Of a stretch of DNA of 64,000 bases, positions 22,159 through 29,898 are shown piece by piece. The first letter of the stretch is position 1; every line of letters starts with the position of its first letter. The DNA comes from Flavobacterium humidisoli. Its GTDB lineage: Bacteria; Bacteroidota; Bacteroidia; Flavobacteriales; Flavobacteriaceae. A program made the position numbers and the translations under genes. The DNA lies in the NCBI RefSeq assembly GCF_023272795.1, contig NZ_CP096829.1, forward strand, positions 3,472,001-3,536,000, read 5' to 3'. Below the pieces are notes generated by a model. It was not told the origin of the DNA. It made no database searches and saw only the letters and a list, made by a program, of their open reading frames with translations.

Positions 22159-23745
22159 ATGAATAAATTATTTTTTAGAATACTTGTTTTATTGATGAGT
22201 TTGTCCTTGATAGGGATAATTCTGGTGCAAGTGTTTTGGTTCAATTCTTCGTTCAAAAATAATGAAGAGCAATTCAAATACCACGTTACTCAAGTAATTG
22301 GAAATGTTGCAGATAAACTGGAACAACAAGAAGAGTACAGTTTCTACGACAAATACAACCGTATAAAAGACAGTACGGGTAAAATTCCAAAAAAAGAAGA
22401 TTTACTAGAAGTACTTTATGTACAAAGAAACACAAAAACGAATAAAACAATCGTTTATTCAAATACATTGACATCTGAAGATTACGATATCAATGGTTCT
22501 GTTTTTAACAAAAAATTCAGTAGTGAACGTTTTAAAAGTTTTAGTTCAAGAAGGGTAACAGAAGTTTATAATAACAATGGCGGAATTGACAATAATAATT
22601 TAGGACAAAGTATTATTCCGGATCAGAGATTTGAAAAATCAGGAAGTCTGGATATTTTGAACAAAGTCCAGCAGCAGATCCAGTATAAAGATATTGCCTC
22701 TTTAACCCCAATTGAAGGGAGAATTACAAAAGACAAACTTTATAAGTTATTAAAGAAAGAACTGGAAGAATATGGTGTAAAGACCAAATTTGAATTCGGC
22801 ATATACAGTAGTGGCGTTCCAACAAAGATTAAATCCGATGGATTTCATTTTGATAAAGAATCCACATACGATATTCCAATTTATACAGATAATGAAGGGA
22901 ATAGCAAATATGAATTATCAGTTACTTTTCCCCATAAAAAGAAATTCTTATTATCTGAATTATTAAGTATTACTATTTTATCAATAGTTTTTACATTAAT
23001 TATAATAGTTGCATATACAAGTGCGTTAAATCAATTATTGCGTCAGAAACATATTTCTGAAATCAAGACAGATTTTATTAATAACATGACGCATGAGTTT
23101 AAAACTCCAATTGCAACTATAAACCTAGCATTAGATGCTATTAGAAGTCCGAAAGTTATTGAAGATAAAGAAAAAGTTTATCGTTATCTTCAAATGATTC
23201 GAGATGAAAACAAAAGAATGCACGCTCAAGTTGAGAATGTTCTCCGTATTTCAAAATTAGAAAAAAGAGAACTTGACATAACTAAAGAACCAACTGTAAT
23301 TACAGATATAATTGACGATGCTATTGAGCATGTGAATCTTATTTTAGAAGACAGAAATGGTTCTGTAGTAAAGCATTATAACGCAGCAAGAACGACTTGT
23401 TTGATTAATGAAGTTCACTTTACAAATGTGCTGGTTAATATTTTGGAAAACGCCATTAAATATTCGCCAGATGCACCAGAGATTGAAATCTTTACTGAAA
23501 ATATTAAAGATATGATTTTGATAAAAGTGAGAGATCATGGATTGGGAATGAGTAAGATAGCTCAAAAACGAGTGTTTGAGAAATTTTATAGAGAGCACAC
23601 AGGGGATCTTCATAATGTAAAAGGACACGGATTAGGACTTGCTTACGTAAAAAGAATAGTAGAGGATCACAATGGTCAAGTATATGTAGAAAGCGAAAAA
23701 GGAAAAGGTAGCACCTTTATAATAAAAATACCATTAATAAATTAA
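22159..23745 (+). CDS. Sensor histidine kinase, membrane-bound
   Basis: 528 residues. One membrane helix at 7-29, a periplasmic sensor region of about 240 residues without a recognisable domain, and a second helix at about 268-290. The HisKA block NNMTHEFKTPIAT carries the phospho-accepting His312, followed by N (NILENAIKYSP), G1 (RDHGLGMS) and G2 (GHGLGLAYV) boxes of the ATPase domain. The response regulator gene follows after 3 bp, so the pair is a complete two-component system, similar in layout to RprX/RprY of Bacteroides. The signal is unknown. Confidence 0.93.
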   Translation: MNKLFFRILVLLMSLSLIGIILVQVFWFNSSFKNNEEQFKYHVTQVIGNVADKLEQQEEYSFYDKYNRIKDSTGKIPKKEDLLEVLYVQRNTKTNKTIVYSNTLTSEDYDINGSVFNKKFSSERFKSFSSRRVTEVYNNNGGIDNNNLGQSIIPDQRFEKSGSLDILNKVQQQIQYKDIASLTPIEGRITKDKLYKLLKKELEEYGVKTKFEFGIYSSGVPTKIKSDGFHFDKESTYDIPIYTDNEGNSKYELSVTFPHKKKFLLSELLSITILSIVFTLIIIVAYTSALNQLLRQKHISEIKTDFINNMTHEFKTPIATINLALDAIRSPKVIEDKEKVYRYLQMIRDENKRMHAQVENVLRISKLEKRELDITKEPTVITDIIDDAIEHVNLILEDRNGSVVKHYNAARTTCLINEVHFTNVLVNILENAIKYSPDAPEIEIFTENIKDMILIKVRDHGLGMSKIAQKRVFEKFYREHTGDLHNVKGHGLGLAYVKRIVEDHNGQVYVESEKGKGSTFIIKIPLIN

Positions 23746-23748
23746 AAT

Positions 23749-24465
23749 ATGGAAAATACTAACAAAAGAATACTTTTAGTAGAAGATGACCTAAATTTTG
23801 GGGCGGTTCTTAAAGATTATCTAATGTTAAATGACTTTGAAGTTACTTTAGCTAAAAACGGTATGGAAGGTTTCGAGAAGTTCAAGAAAGATGTGTACGA
23901 TTTATGTATTCTTGACGTAATGATGCCTTATAAAGATGGTTATACTTTGGCCAAAGAAATTAGAGAGAAGAACAGTGAAGTGCCAATTATCTTTTTAACA
24001 GCAAAATCTATGAAAGAAGATGTGTTAAAAGGTTATAAAGCTGGTGCAGACGACTATTTAAATAAACCTTTTGATTCAGAAGTTCTTTTAATGAAGATTA
24101 AAGCAATCATTCAGAGAAAATCAGCTGATACAAAAGCAGAACAAGTACAGTTTGAATTTAATATTGGAAAATTCCACTTAAATTCGAAACTAAGATTCTT
24201 GACTTTCCAAGATGAAGAGCCAATTAAATTGTCTCCAAAAGAAAATGAATTGTTGAAAATGCTTATTCTTCATGAAAATGATTTAATGCCAAGAGAATTA
24301 GCTTTAACAAAAATATGGAGAGACGATAACTACTTTACATCAAGAAGTATGGACGTTTACATCGCTAAATTGAGAAAATATCTAAAAGCAGATGAAGATG
24401 TTGAAATCTTAAACATTCACGGAGAAGGTTTTAGATTGGTAATAAAAAGCAAAGTTTCTGAATAA
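23749..24465 (+). CDS. OmpR-family response regulator
   Basis: 238 residues. The receiver domain has the acidic pair in LLVEDDLN, the phosphorylation site Asp56 in LCILDVMMP, and FLTAKS and NKPF with the switch Thr and Lys. A winged-helix DNA-binding domain follows (about 140-235), with the recognition region SRSMDVYIAKLRKYL and IHGEGFRLVI. It is the partner of the kinase just upstream (3-bp gap). A RprY-like role is possible by analogy. Target genes cannot be read here. Confidence 0.94.
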   Translation: MENTNKRILLVEDDLNFGAVLKDYLMLNDFEVTLAKNGMEGFEKFKKDVYDLCILDVMMPYKDGYTLAKEIREKNSEVPIIFLTAKSMKEDVLKGYKAGADDYLNKPFDSEVLLMKIKAIIQRKSADTKAEQVQFEFNIGKFHLNSKLRFLTFQDEEPIKLSPKENELLKMLILHENDLMPRELALTKIWRDDNYFTSRSMDVYIAKLRKYLKADEDVEILNIHGEGFRLVIKSKVSE

Positions 24466-24486
24466 TCATTCAGGAAAAAATATAGA

Positions 24487-24512
24487 AGCTCTGAGAAATC
24501 AGGGCTTTTTTT
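24487..24512 (+). terminator. Terminator after two-component operon
   Basis: Stem AGCTCTGA (24487-24494) with TCAGGGCT (24499-24506), GAAA tetraloop, then seven Ts. One G-T pair. The 140 bp from here to the next promoter hold nothing else convincing; a lone TAGATTTG at 24553 is noted. Confidence 0.85.
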
Positions 24513-24655
24513 GTGCATTTAGCTGAAATATTTTTGATTTATTTTAGTGATATAGATTTGCTTTTAATTGTTTGATTTTTAATGTGATAGTGTTGGTTTT
24601 GAAAGCTCTTGAAATATTGTTGGAATTTATTTCGAAGAATTTTCTTTAAATAAAT

Positions 24656-24687
24656 TTGGAAAATCAAAAAAGTATTATGAATATTTG
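24656..24687 (+). promoter_or_regulatory. Promoter of the orphan 27-codon transcript
   Basis: TTG at 24656-24658, a 21-nt spacer and AATATTTG at 24680-24687, one base away from the TAnnTTTG consensus. Transcription would start near 24694, giving a 34-nt leader before the small ORF. Confidence 0.5.
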
Positions 24688-24727
24688 CACACGAAAAAAA
24701 TAATAACCCTTTAAAAACGAAGAAAAA

Positions 24728-24811
24728 ATGTTTGTACTTACATTGACATCTCAGAGCTTTACACCAAACGGATTTGGTGAAGCAATTCTTCGTGGCTTAT
24801 TTCAATCTTAG
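24728..24811 (+). CDS. Orphan small protein, 27 residues
   Basis: ATG at 24728, TAG at 24809-24811. The peptide starts MFVLTLTSQSF and continues with PNGFGEAILRG before ending in LFQS; it has no signal peptide pattern and no run of one amino acid. It stands alone between its own promoter-like sequence (24656-24687) and its own terminator (24834-24868), so a transcript of about 170 nt is expected. The codons are ordinary for the neighbourhood. Alternatively the transcript is a structured small RNA and the ORF is chance. No family recognised. Confidence 0.45.
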   Translation: MFVLTLTSQSFTPNGFGEAILRGLFQS

Positions 24812-24833
24812 AAATATACTTTTAGATATATAT

Positions 24834-24868
24834 AAAAGCCCGAAGACATTTAGTTTCGGGCTTTTTTT
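24834..24868 (+). terminator. Terminator of the orphan transcript
   Basis: Stem AAAAGCCCGAA (24834-24844) with TTCGGGCTTTT (24855-24865), then Ts to 24868. A perfect 11-bp stem. Confidence 0.88.
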
Positions 24869-24908
24869 ATTCTAGACACTTCAAATTTTCCCGAACAATC
24901 GATTTTAT

Positions 24909-24946
24909 TTATCCTTAACGGATAAAAGGTTTAAGCCTTTTGGGCT
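24909..24946 (+). promoter_or_regulatory. Tandem hairpins in the leader of the rtcB-prfH operon
   Basis: Hairpin A (TTATCC / GGATAA, 24909-24925) abuts hairpin B (AAAAGG / CCTTTT, 24924-24941). A third pairing, AGCC (24934-24937) with GGCT (24943-24946), would exclude hairpin B. They end 28 bp before the first ATG of the operon. No clear -7 box precedes them. Role inferred only. Confidence 0.4.
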
Positions 24947-24973
24947 ATTAATTTAATGCGCGATAATTTTTTT

Positions 24974-25735
24974 ATGGAAAATTATACGGTAGACGAGTAT
25001 GCTTTATGTACTCGTTTTAAAAGTAAAAGAAAGAAAAAGAGATTAGTAAAAGAAGATTTTGAAAAACAATTAATTCAGTTAAGAAAACTTGAAGTTGAAC
25101 TTTGGAAAAAGCGTAAAGACTTACCATTGGTTCCTTTGGAAATTCCGTATCAAAAAGGATGGCAACGTAATTTTAAATTAAGAGATGATATTGCTAGATC
25201 TAATGAAGCACCATTTTACAGAGAATTATTGGAAAAAATAAATACATGGCAGTTTTCTCCTGAAAAATCTTTTAAAAGAAAGAAAAAGAGAAAAAGAAGA
25301 AATGTATATGTTGAAAAAATCCAGACTGTAAAAGAATTTTCGGAATGGGAATGGAGAAGTCCAAAATTAGAATTGACAGAAAAGGAAAAAATGCATTTTT
25401 ATAAGCGAGAACGTTGGTGTAGCAATTTTAAGCGATATAAAATTCATTATGTGTTTAATGAACCTTGGCGTTACGTGCTTCGCGTTAGCCCATATATGAT
25501 AACACATACCAAGATGGTCGATTCAGATTTGGAAAGCGAAATTCAGCTTCTTGATAATTATATTGTTAATCATAATCTGAGAAATAAAATAAACAGATTA
25601 ATACACGGCAGTTCTTATAAATGGAGTTACTATGAAAAGGAGAATCCAAAAGAGATAAGCCCAATTAAAAATAAAAGTTTGCATGCTTTGTATCAGCAAT
25701 ATGCAGATGAAATGATAGAAAATCATGGGAAATAA
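24974..25735 (+). CDS. Unrecognised basic protein of the rtcB-prfH operon
   Basis: 253 residues from the ATG at 24974 (an ATG 18 bp upstream is also possible). No signal peptide, no membrane segment. It is very basic, with a KSKRKKKR patch near residue 17 and KRKKKRKRR at about 101-109, and rich in Trp and Tyr in the C-terminal half (FSEWEWRSP, NEPWRYVLRVSPYM). The ends look helical. The charge suggests RNA or ribosome binding. Its stop overlaps the rtcB start by 11 bp, so the two are made together. I do not recognise the family. Confidence 0.8.
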   Translation: MENYTVDEYALCTRFKSKRKKKRLVKEDFEKQLIQLRKLEVELWKKRKDLPLVPLEIPYQKGWQRNFKLRDDIARSNEAPFYRELLEKINTWQFSPEKSFKRKKKRKRRNVYVEKIQTVKEFSEWEWRSPKLELTEKEKMHFYKRERWCSNFKRYKIHYVFNEPWRYVLRVSPYMITHTKMVDSDLESEIQLLDNYIVNHNLRNKINRLIHGSSYKWSYYEKENPKEISPIKNKSLHALYQQYADEMIENHGK

Positions 25736-27116
25736 ATTATCTGGAAAAGACCTGATTAAATTAGGCTTTCCAAAAAACAATTCAATAAATATCGCCTTAG
25801 GGCAGATAAACAGATATAGAAAAAGAGAAAAAAAGGAATCTATTTTAACAGAAGCAAAAGATGTATTGCTAAATCCTGAAAAATATGAAGGAAATGGAAC
25901 ATGGGGTAAAGTCGCTGAAGGTTTAATCAAACCAGTTCAGGTAAGAATGCATCAGCTTAAAAATACAAGAGCGCCTTTTAAAATTTTTGGTGAGAATGAA
26001 ATAGACGAACAAGCTAAATTTCAATTGTACGATTCGCTTAAACTTCCGGTATCAGTTGCTGGAGCTTTAATGCCAGATGCGCACTCAGGCTATGGATTGC
26101 CGATTGGAGGCGTTTTAGCAACAGACAACGCTGTGATTCCGTACGGAGTTGGTGTTGATATTGGATGCAGAATGAGTCTTTCAATCTTTGATTTGCCAGC
26201 TTCTCATTTTAAAGGAAAAGAACATCAATTAGAAGCTATTTTGAAAGACAATACAAAGTTTGGAATGTACGAGACGCATGCTTCAAGAGTAGATCATGAA
26301 GTATTTTATAAAAGTGAATTCAAGGATATTCCGTTGTTAAAGAATCTTTTACCAAAAGCTTACAAGCAATTGGGAACTTCAGGCGGAGGAAATCATTTTG
26401 TAGAATTCGGAATTGCAAAAATCGATAATCCAGAAAACGAATGGAAGCTTGAAAAAGGAGAATATTTTGCTGTTTTATCTCACAGTGGTTCCCGCGGATT
26501 GGGTGCTAATATTGCGAAACATTACACGTATTTGGCCACAAAACAATGTCCGTTGCCTAAAAATGTGCAGCATTTGGCGTGGCTAGATTTGAATACACAT
26601 GACGGTCAGGAATATTGGCTGGCTATGAATTTAGCTGGAGAATATGCAAAAGCTTGTCACGATGATATTCATAGAAGAATTGCCAAAGCGATTGGAAAAA
26701 GAGTAGTGGTGACGATAGAAAATCACCACAATTATGCTTGGAAAGAAACGGTAAATGGTCAAGAATGTATTGTGCATAGAAAAGGAGCAACACCTGCAGG
26801 TGAAGGACAACTGGGAATTATTCCAGGTTCAATGACTGCGCCTGGTTTTATAGTAAAAGGAAAAGGAAATTCAGAAAGTTTAAATTCTGCTTCGCATGGT
26901 GCTGGACGTTTGTTTTCGAGAGCTAAATGCAAAAGTACTTTTACGCAAAGTGAAATCAAAAAGGTTTTGAAAGCCAACGATGTAACCTTGATTGGAGGAA
27001 ATATTGATGAAGCGCCAATGGCATACAAAGACATTACAAAAGTGATGGCAAACCAAACTGATTTGGTGGAAGTTTTGGGAACTTTCACACCAAAGATTGT
27101 CAGAATGGATCGCTAA
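25725..27116 (+). CDS. rtcB: RNA-splicing / repair ligase RtcB
   Basis: 463 residues. RtcB joins RNA 2',3'-cyclic phosphate or 3'-phosphate to 5'-OH ends using GTP and Mn2+. Metal ligands and catalytic residues are all visible: Cys148 in GVDIGCRMS, GGGNHFVEFG (His224), SHSGSRG (His253), ENHHNY (334-335) and the guanylated His391 in SHGAGR. An extra N-terminal region of about 75 residues (GKDLIKLGFPKNNSINIAL) resembles the C-terminal motif of CCA-adding enzymes and may help bind RNA. The gene lies in an operon with prfH, as the RtcB2 type does; the paired enzymes repair and rescue ribosomes cut in the decoding centre. It overlaps the upstream gene by 11 bp. Confidence 0.95.
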   Translation: MGNKLSGKDLIKLGFPKNNSINIALGQINRYRKREKKESILTEAKDVLLNPEKYEGNGTWGKVAEGLIKPVQVRMHQLKNTRAPFKIFGENEIDEQAKFQLYDSLKLPVSVAGALMPDAHSGYGLPIGGVLATDNAVIPYGVGVDIGCRMSLSIFDLPASHFKGKEHQLEAILKDNTKFGMYETHASRVDHEVFYKSEFKDIPLLKNLLPKAYKQLGTSGGGNHFVEFGIAKIDNPENEWKLEKGEYFAVLSHSGSRGLGANIAKHYTYLATKQCPLPKNVQHLAWLDLNTHDGQEYWLAMNLAGEYAKACHDDIHRRIAKAIGKRVVVTIENHHNYAWKETVNGQECIVHRKGATPAGEGQLGIIPGSMTAPGFIVKGKGNSESLNSASHGAGRLFSRAKCKSTFTQSEIKKVLKANDVTLIGGNIDEAPMAYKDITKVMANQTDLVEVLGTFTPKIVRMDR

Positions 27117-27129
27117 AAATAAAAAGATT

Positions 27130-27735
27130 ATGGAAAGATTTCAAGACGAAAATAAATGGCTGGGAAATTTTTATAACGAGATTTTCGTAAAATGTCCCAA
27201 ATGTGAATCTAAAGGAGTTTTAAAGGAAGTGCCTAGAAATTGTGAATGCGGAAAATGTACTACAATGGCTTTTGAATGCAAAACGTGTTTTTATAAAATT
27301 GATGAACCTGTTTATCAATACAAAGCATATGGAAAGCATTATTGTGGTAATTGTTTTGAAAAATTCGATTACGAATCTCAGATTTTTAAAGAGATTCCAG
27401 AAATATATCAGATTAAATGCCCGCATTGCAGTTTTCAGGAAGAAATAAAGCCAGGAGTTTCTAGAATTAGAAAAGAAACTAAGAAAGACGGTTTAATAAG
27501 AGAGCCATGGCATAATTTGCTTCTTTGGTTTCAAAAAGAAATAAAAGGAAATATTTTTTGGGTTTACAATTATGAACATATAATGTATTTGGAAAGATAC
27601 ATTAAAGCCGATTTAAGAGAAAGAAATAATAATGGGAGCGGTAATGGAACTATGGTTTCAAGACTTCCAAAATTTATTAAAGTAGCTAAAAACAGAGAAA
27701 AGCTTCTTAAGATATTAGAAAAATGGAAAGAATAA
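27130..27735 (+). CDS. Cysteine-rich zinc-ribbon protein of the rtcB-prfH operon
   Basis: 201 residues from the ATG at 27130, 13 bp after rtcB; an earlier ATG at 27097 would overlap rtcB by 20 bp. Eleven cysteines lie in CPKC (22-25), CECGKC (38-43), CKTC (50-53), CGNC (72-75) and CPHC (97-100), enough for two or more zinc ribbons. The C-terminal half has an aromatic NLLLWFQKEIKGNIFWVYN stretch and a basic tail. Zinc ribbons of this kind are common in proteins that touch RNA polymerase or the ribosome. It overlaps the prfH start by 13 bp. Family not recognised. Confidence 0.82.
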   Translation: MERFQDENKWLGNFYNEIFVKCPKCESKGVLKEVPRNCECGKCTTMAFECKTCFYKIDEPVYQYKAYGKHYCGNCFEKFDYESQIFKEIPEIYQIKCPHCSFQEEIKPGVSRIRKETKKDGLIREPWHNLLLWFQKEIKGNIFWVYNYEHIMYLERYIKADLRERNNNGSGNGTMVSRLPKFIKVAKNREKLLKILEKWKE

Positions 27736-28412
27736 TTCAGATAACAGCGGGTCGCGGACCTGCAGAATGCACTTGGGTGGTTGCCCAAGTGCTTAAAAAA
27801 GTACTCGAAGAAGCACAAGAACAACAATTGGACACAGTTTTACTGCAAAGAGAAGTGGGAACTGAAAACGGAACTGTTGAAACAGCTTCAATCGCTATTA
27901 AAGGAAAGAACGCCGATCAGTTTGTGAATTCTTGGATAGGAACAGTTCAATGGATTGGTCAAAGTCAGTTTAGGAAAATGCACAAACGTAAAAACTGGTT
28001 TATTGGAATCTTTGAAATTGAACCGCAGAAAAATACATCAGTTTCCGAAAATGATATTCAATATCAGGCCATGAGAAGTTCTGGTGCGGGTGGTCAGCAC
28101 GTAAATAAAGTTAGTTCGGCAATCAGGGCGACGCATATCCCTACTGGAATCGCAGTAGTTTCCATGGACAGCCGTTCGCAGCACCAAAATAAAAAACTGG
28201 CAACAGAAAGATTAATTAAAAAACTAGAAGACGAGAAATTGATTCAGCTTAAGTATCACGTGGGAAAACAATGGGAAAATCAGCTTAATGTACAGCGAGG
28301 AAATCCAGTGAGAGTTTTTACCGGAAGTGATTTTAAAAAAAATAAAGTGGAGAAGAGTTACAAAGGAACTCGTCAGAAATTAAAAAACGATTTACGAAAT
28401 GAGCATAATTAA
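27723..28412 (+). CDS. prfH: Peptide chain release factor homologue PrfH
   Basis: 229 residues, somewhat longer than the E. coli form. The GGQ tripeptide that triggers peptide release is at 123-125 in RSSGAGGQHVNKV, and the N-terminus ITAGRGPAECTWVV is the PrfH hallmark. It lacks the stop-codon recognition region of RF1/RF2. PrfH is reported to release peptides from ribosomes whose 16S rRNA decoding centre has been cut, after which RtcB reseals the RNA. The gene overlaps the zinc-ribbon gene by 13 bp, so all four genes of the cluster are tightly coupled. Confidence 0.93.
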   Translation: MERIIQITAGRGPAECTWVVAQVLKKVLEEAQEQQLDTVLLQREVGTENGTVETASIAIKGKNADQFVNSWIGTVQWIGQSQFRKMHKRKNWFIGIFEIEPQKNTSVSENDIQYQAMRSSGAGGQHVNKVSSAIRATHIPTGIAVVSMDSRSQHQNKKLATERLIKKLEDEKLIQLKYHVGKQWENQLNVQRGNPVRVFTGSDFKKNKVEKSYKGTRQKLKNDLRNEHN

Positions 28413-28416
28413 AAAC

Positions 28417-28461
28417 TTGGTCGCAAAAAATAATGATGATATGCGAATTGTATGTGACCAA
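28417..28461. promoter_or_regulatory. Inverted repeat upstream of the TPR gene
   Basis: TTGGTCGCA (28417-28425) and TGTGACCAA (28453-28461) match in 8 of 9 positions as inverted repeats, 27 nt apart, in the 76-bp gap after prfH. It has no T-run on the plus strand, so it is not a simple terminator. It could be an operator or an mRNA processing site. Confidence 0.35.
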
Positions 28462-28488
28462 AAAAAACAATACATATAGACACATAAA

Positions 28489-29022
28489 ATGAAAGCAATT
28501 GATAAATACCTTTTTCAAGCTTTGGATAATTATCCTTATTCGCTTGAAGAAACTATAGAATCTTTGGATTATGCTTTTTCTTACGATTCAAAAAATACAA
28601 TGATTTTGTGTTTATACGGAAGAATTCAGGCAGAACAATTAATGAATTATGAAGAGGCGAAATCTTATTTTCAGCAAGCTTTATCTATTAATATTCATGC
28701 TCTTGAAGTATATCCGTATTATTTGCAAACCTTGATTGTGAATGAAGATTATGAAGAAGCTCAAAAGCTAATTGATTTTGCTTTGACTGTAAAAGGAATA
28801 AACAAGTCTGAAATTTACATCAGAAAAGCAATTCTGTTAGAAGTACAGCATAAATTTAAAGATGCTTTAAAAGAAATTAAGCAAGCAAAATTACATTCTA
28901 TTCAACATGATTATGACTCTGGAATTAGTGAAGTTGAGAAAAGAATTAAAGGTAAACTTGATTTGTTGAAAAAGAAGAAAGATAAAAAAACAAAAAAAGA
29001 TTCTAAAAAGAAATCGAAATGA
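28489..29022 (+). CDS. TPR protein with lysine-rich tail
   Basis: 177 residues. Four TPR-like helix pairs (about 1-150, including NYEEAKSYFQQALSIN) and a C-terminal tail of about 25 residues that is mostly lysine (KKKKDKKTKKDSKKKSK), which probably binds nucleic acid. No signal peptide. It starts 76 bp after prfH and could be a fifth member of that operon, or stand alone behind the inverted repeat at 28417-28461. A bidirectional terminator closes it. Confidence 0.8.
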   Translation: MKAIDKYLFQALDNYPYSLEETIESLDYAFSYDSKNTMILCLYGRIQAEQLMNYEEAKSYFQQALSINIHALEVYPYYLQTLIVNEDYEEAQKLIDFALTVKGINKSEIYIRKAILLEVQHKFKDALKEIKQAKLHSIQHDYDSGISEVEKRIKGKLDLLKKKKDKKTKKDSKKKSK

Positions 29023-29026
29023 TTTT

Positions 29027-29064
29027 AAACAAAAAACGATGCAAAATAGCATCGTTTTTTGTTT
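29027..29064. terminator. Bidirectional terminator between TPR gene and thioesterase
   Basis: AAACAAAAAACGATGC (29027-29042) and its exact complement (29049-29064) around AAAATA. The T-runs on both strands serve the plus-strand TPR gene and the converging thioesterase gene. Confidence 0.9.
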
Positions 29065-29114
29065 AATTAAGTTACAAACAGAGTTTGTGTGAATATTGTT
29101 AGGTTAAAGAAATT

Positions 29115-29861
29115 TTATTTCCAATGTAATTCTAAAGCAAAACACGTTTTTTCGCCTTTTGTAATACTAAATGTAGCTGTTGTATGATCGTCATCTTCAC
29201 TTTCGTGAATGACAACATTATCTTGTAATGAAAGCTCTTTCATGAAATTCATTTCAAAGCTTTTTACTTCTTGTTTTAAAATTCTCTTAGGATCCACGTG
29301 ATCTAAGCACCACTCGAGATATTTTACATTATTGACATGATTTACTATGTCAAGATCTGATAAATAAACTGTTTTTTCAAAAACAGCTTCTTTTTCGTGG
29401 TTGATGTTTATTTTAGAAAAACCTTCTTCCGTGGCTCTGTTTTCTGGGAATAATTCAAAATGTTCGTATGGCAAAGCCAATGCTTCTGGACGGCGTGCCT
29501 GAGTATTGAAAACAGCCCAGTAGGTTTCGCATCCTACAATTTTTTTTCCGTTTACATACATTTCAAGAGCACGAACAGAACGTGAATTCTCTAAACTATT
29601 AATCCAAGTTTTTACGGTTACAATATCCTGCCATTTTGGTAAAGCATGAACTTCTACGCGCATTCGGCTTAAAACCCACGCTTGATGAAATTCCTGCATA
29701 TCATAAAAACTAATTCCTCCAACTTCTGAATGTGCAGCAGCAGTTAATTGTAAAATATTACACAAATCGGTGTATTTTAAATAACCTGCAGGAGTGCATT
29801 GTGTGAAATTGATTTCCCAGTCTTTACTTAAAACTGATGTGAAATTTGGTGATATTGGCAT
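29115..29861 (-). CDS. Acyl-ACP thioesterase (FatA/FatB-like)
   Basis: 248 residues with two hot-dog halves. The N-terminal half has HSEVGGISF and the C-terminal half DIVNHVNNVKYLEWCLDHV, the conserved NHVNN-x-Y-L block that carries the active-site residues in plant-type acyl-ACP thioesterases. It releases free fatty acids from acyl carrier protein. It lies 15 bp upstream of miaA on the same strand, with a 7-nt periodic repeat filling the gap. Confidence 0.9.
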   Translation of the reverse strand: MPISPNFTSVLSKDWEINFTQCTPAGYLKYTDLCNILQLTAAAHSEVGGISFYDMQEFHQAWVLSRMRVEVHALPKWQDIVTVKTWINSLENSRSVRALEMYVNGKKIVGCETYWAVFNTQARRPEALALPYEHFELFPENRATEEGFSKININHEKEAVFEKTVYLSDLDIVNHVNNVKYLEWCLDHVDPKRILKQEVKSFEMNFMKELSLQDNVVIHESEDDDHTTATFSITKGEKTCFALELHWK

Positions 29862-29863
29862 TG

Positions 29864-29898
29864 TTAATTTTAGATTTTAGATTGATGATTTTAGATTT
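29864..29898. repeat. Heptamer-periodic repeat spanning the miaA 3' end
   Basis: Five 7-nt units in register, of the form NNNATTT or NAGATTK (for example TAGATTTTAGATTG at 29871-29884). The array crosses the miaA stop codon and its last codons. The same 14-nt string occurs in the array at 50944, so the two are related copies. Confidence 0.75.

Noticed and set aside
24466..24973. tRNA or known riboswitch in the long gap
   Set aside because: No cloverleaf or T-loop sequence seen; only the small ORF unit and hairpins are supported.
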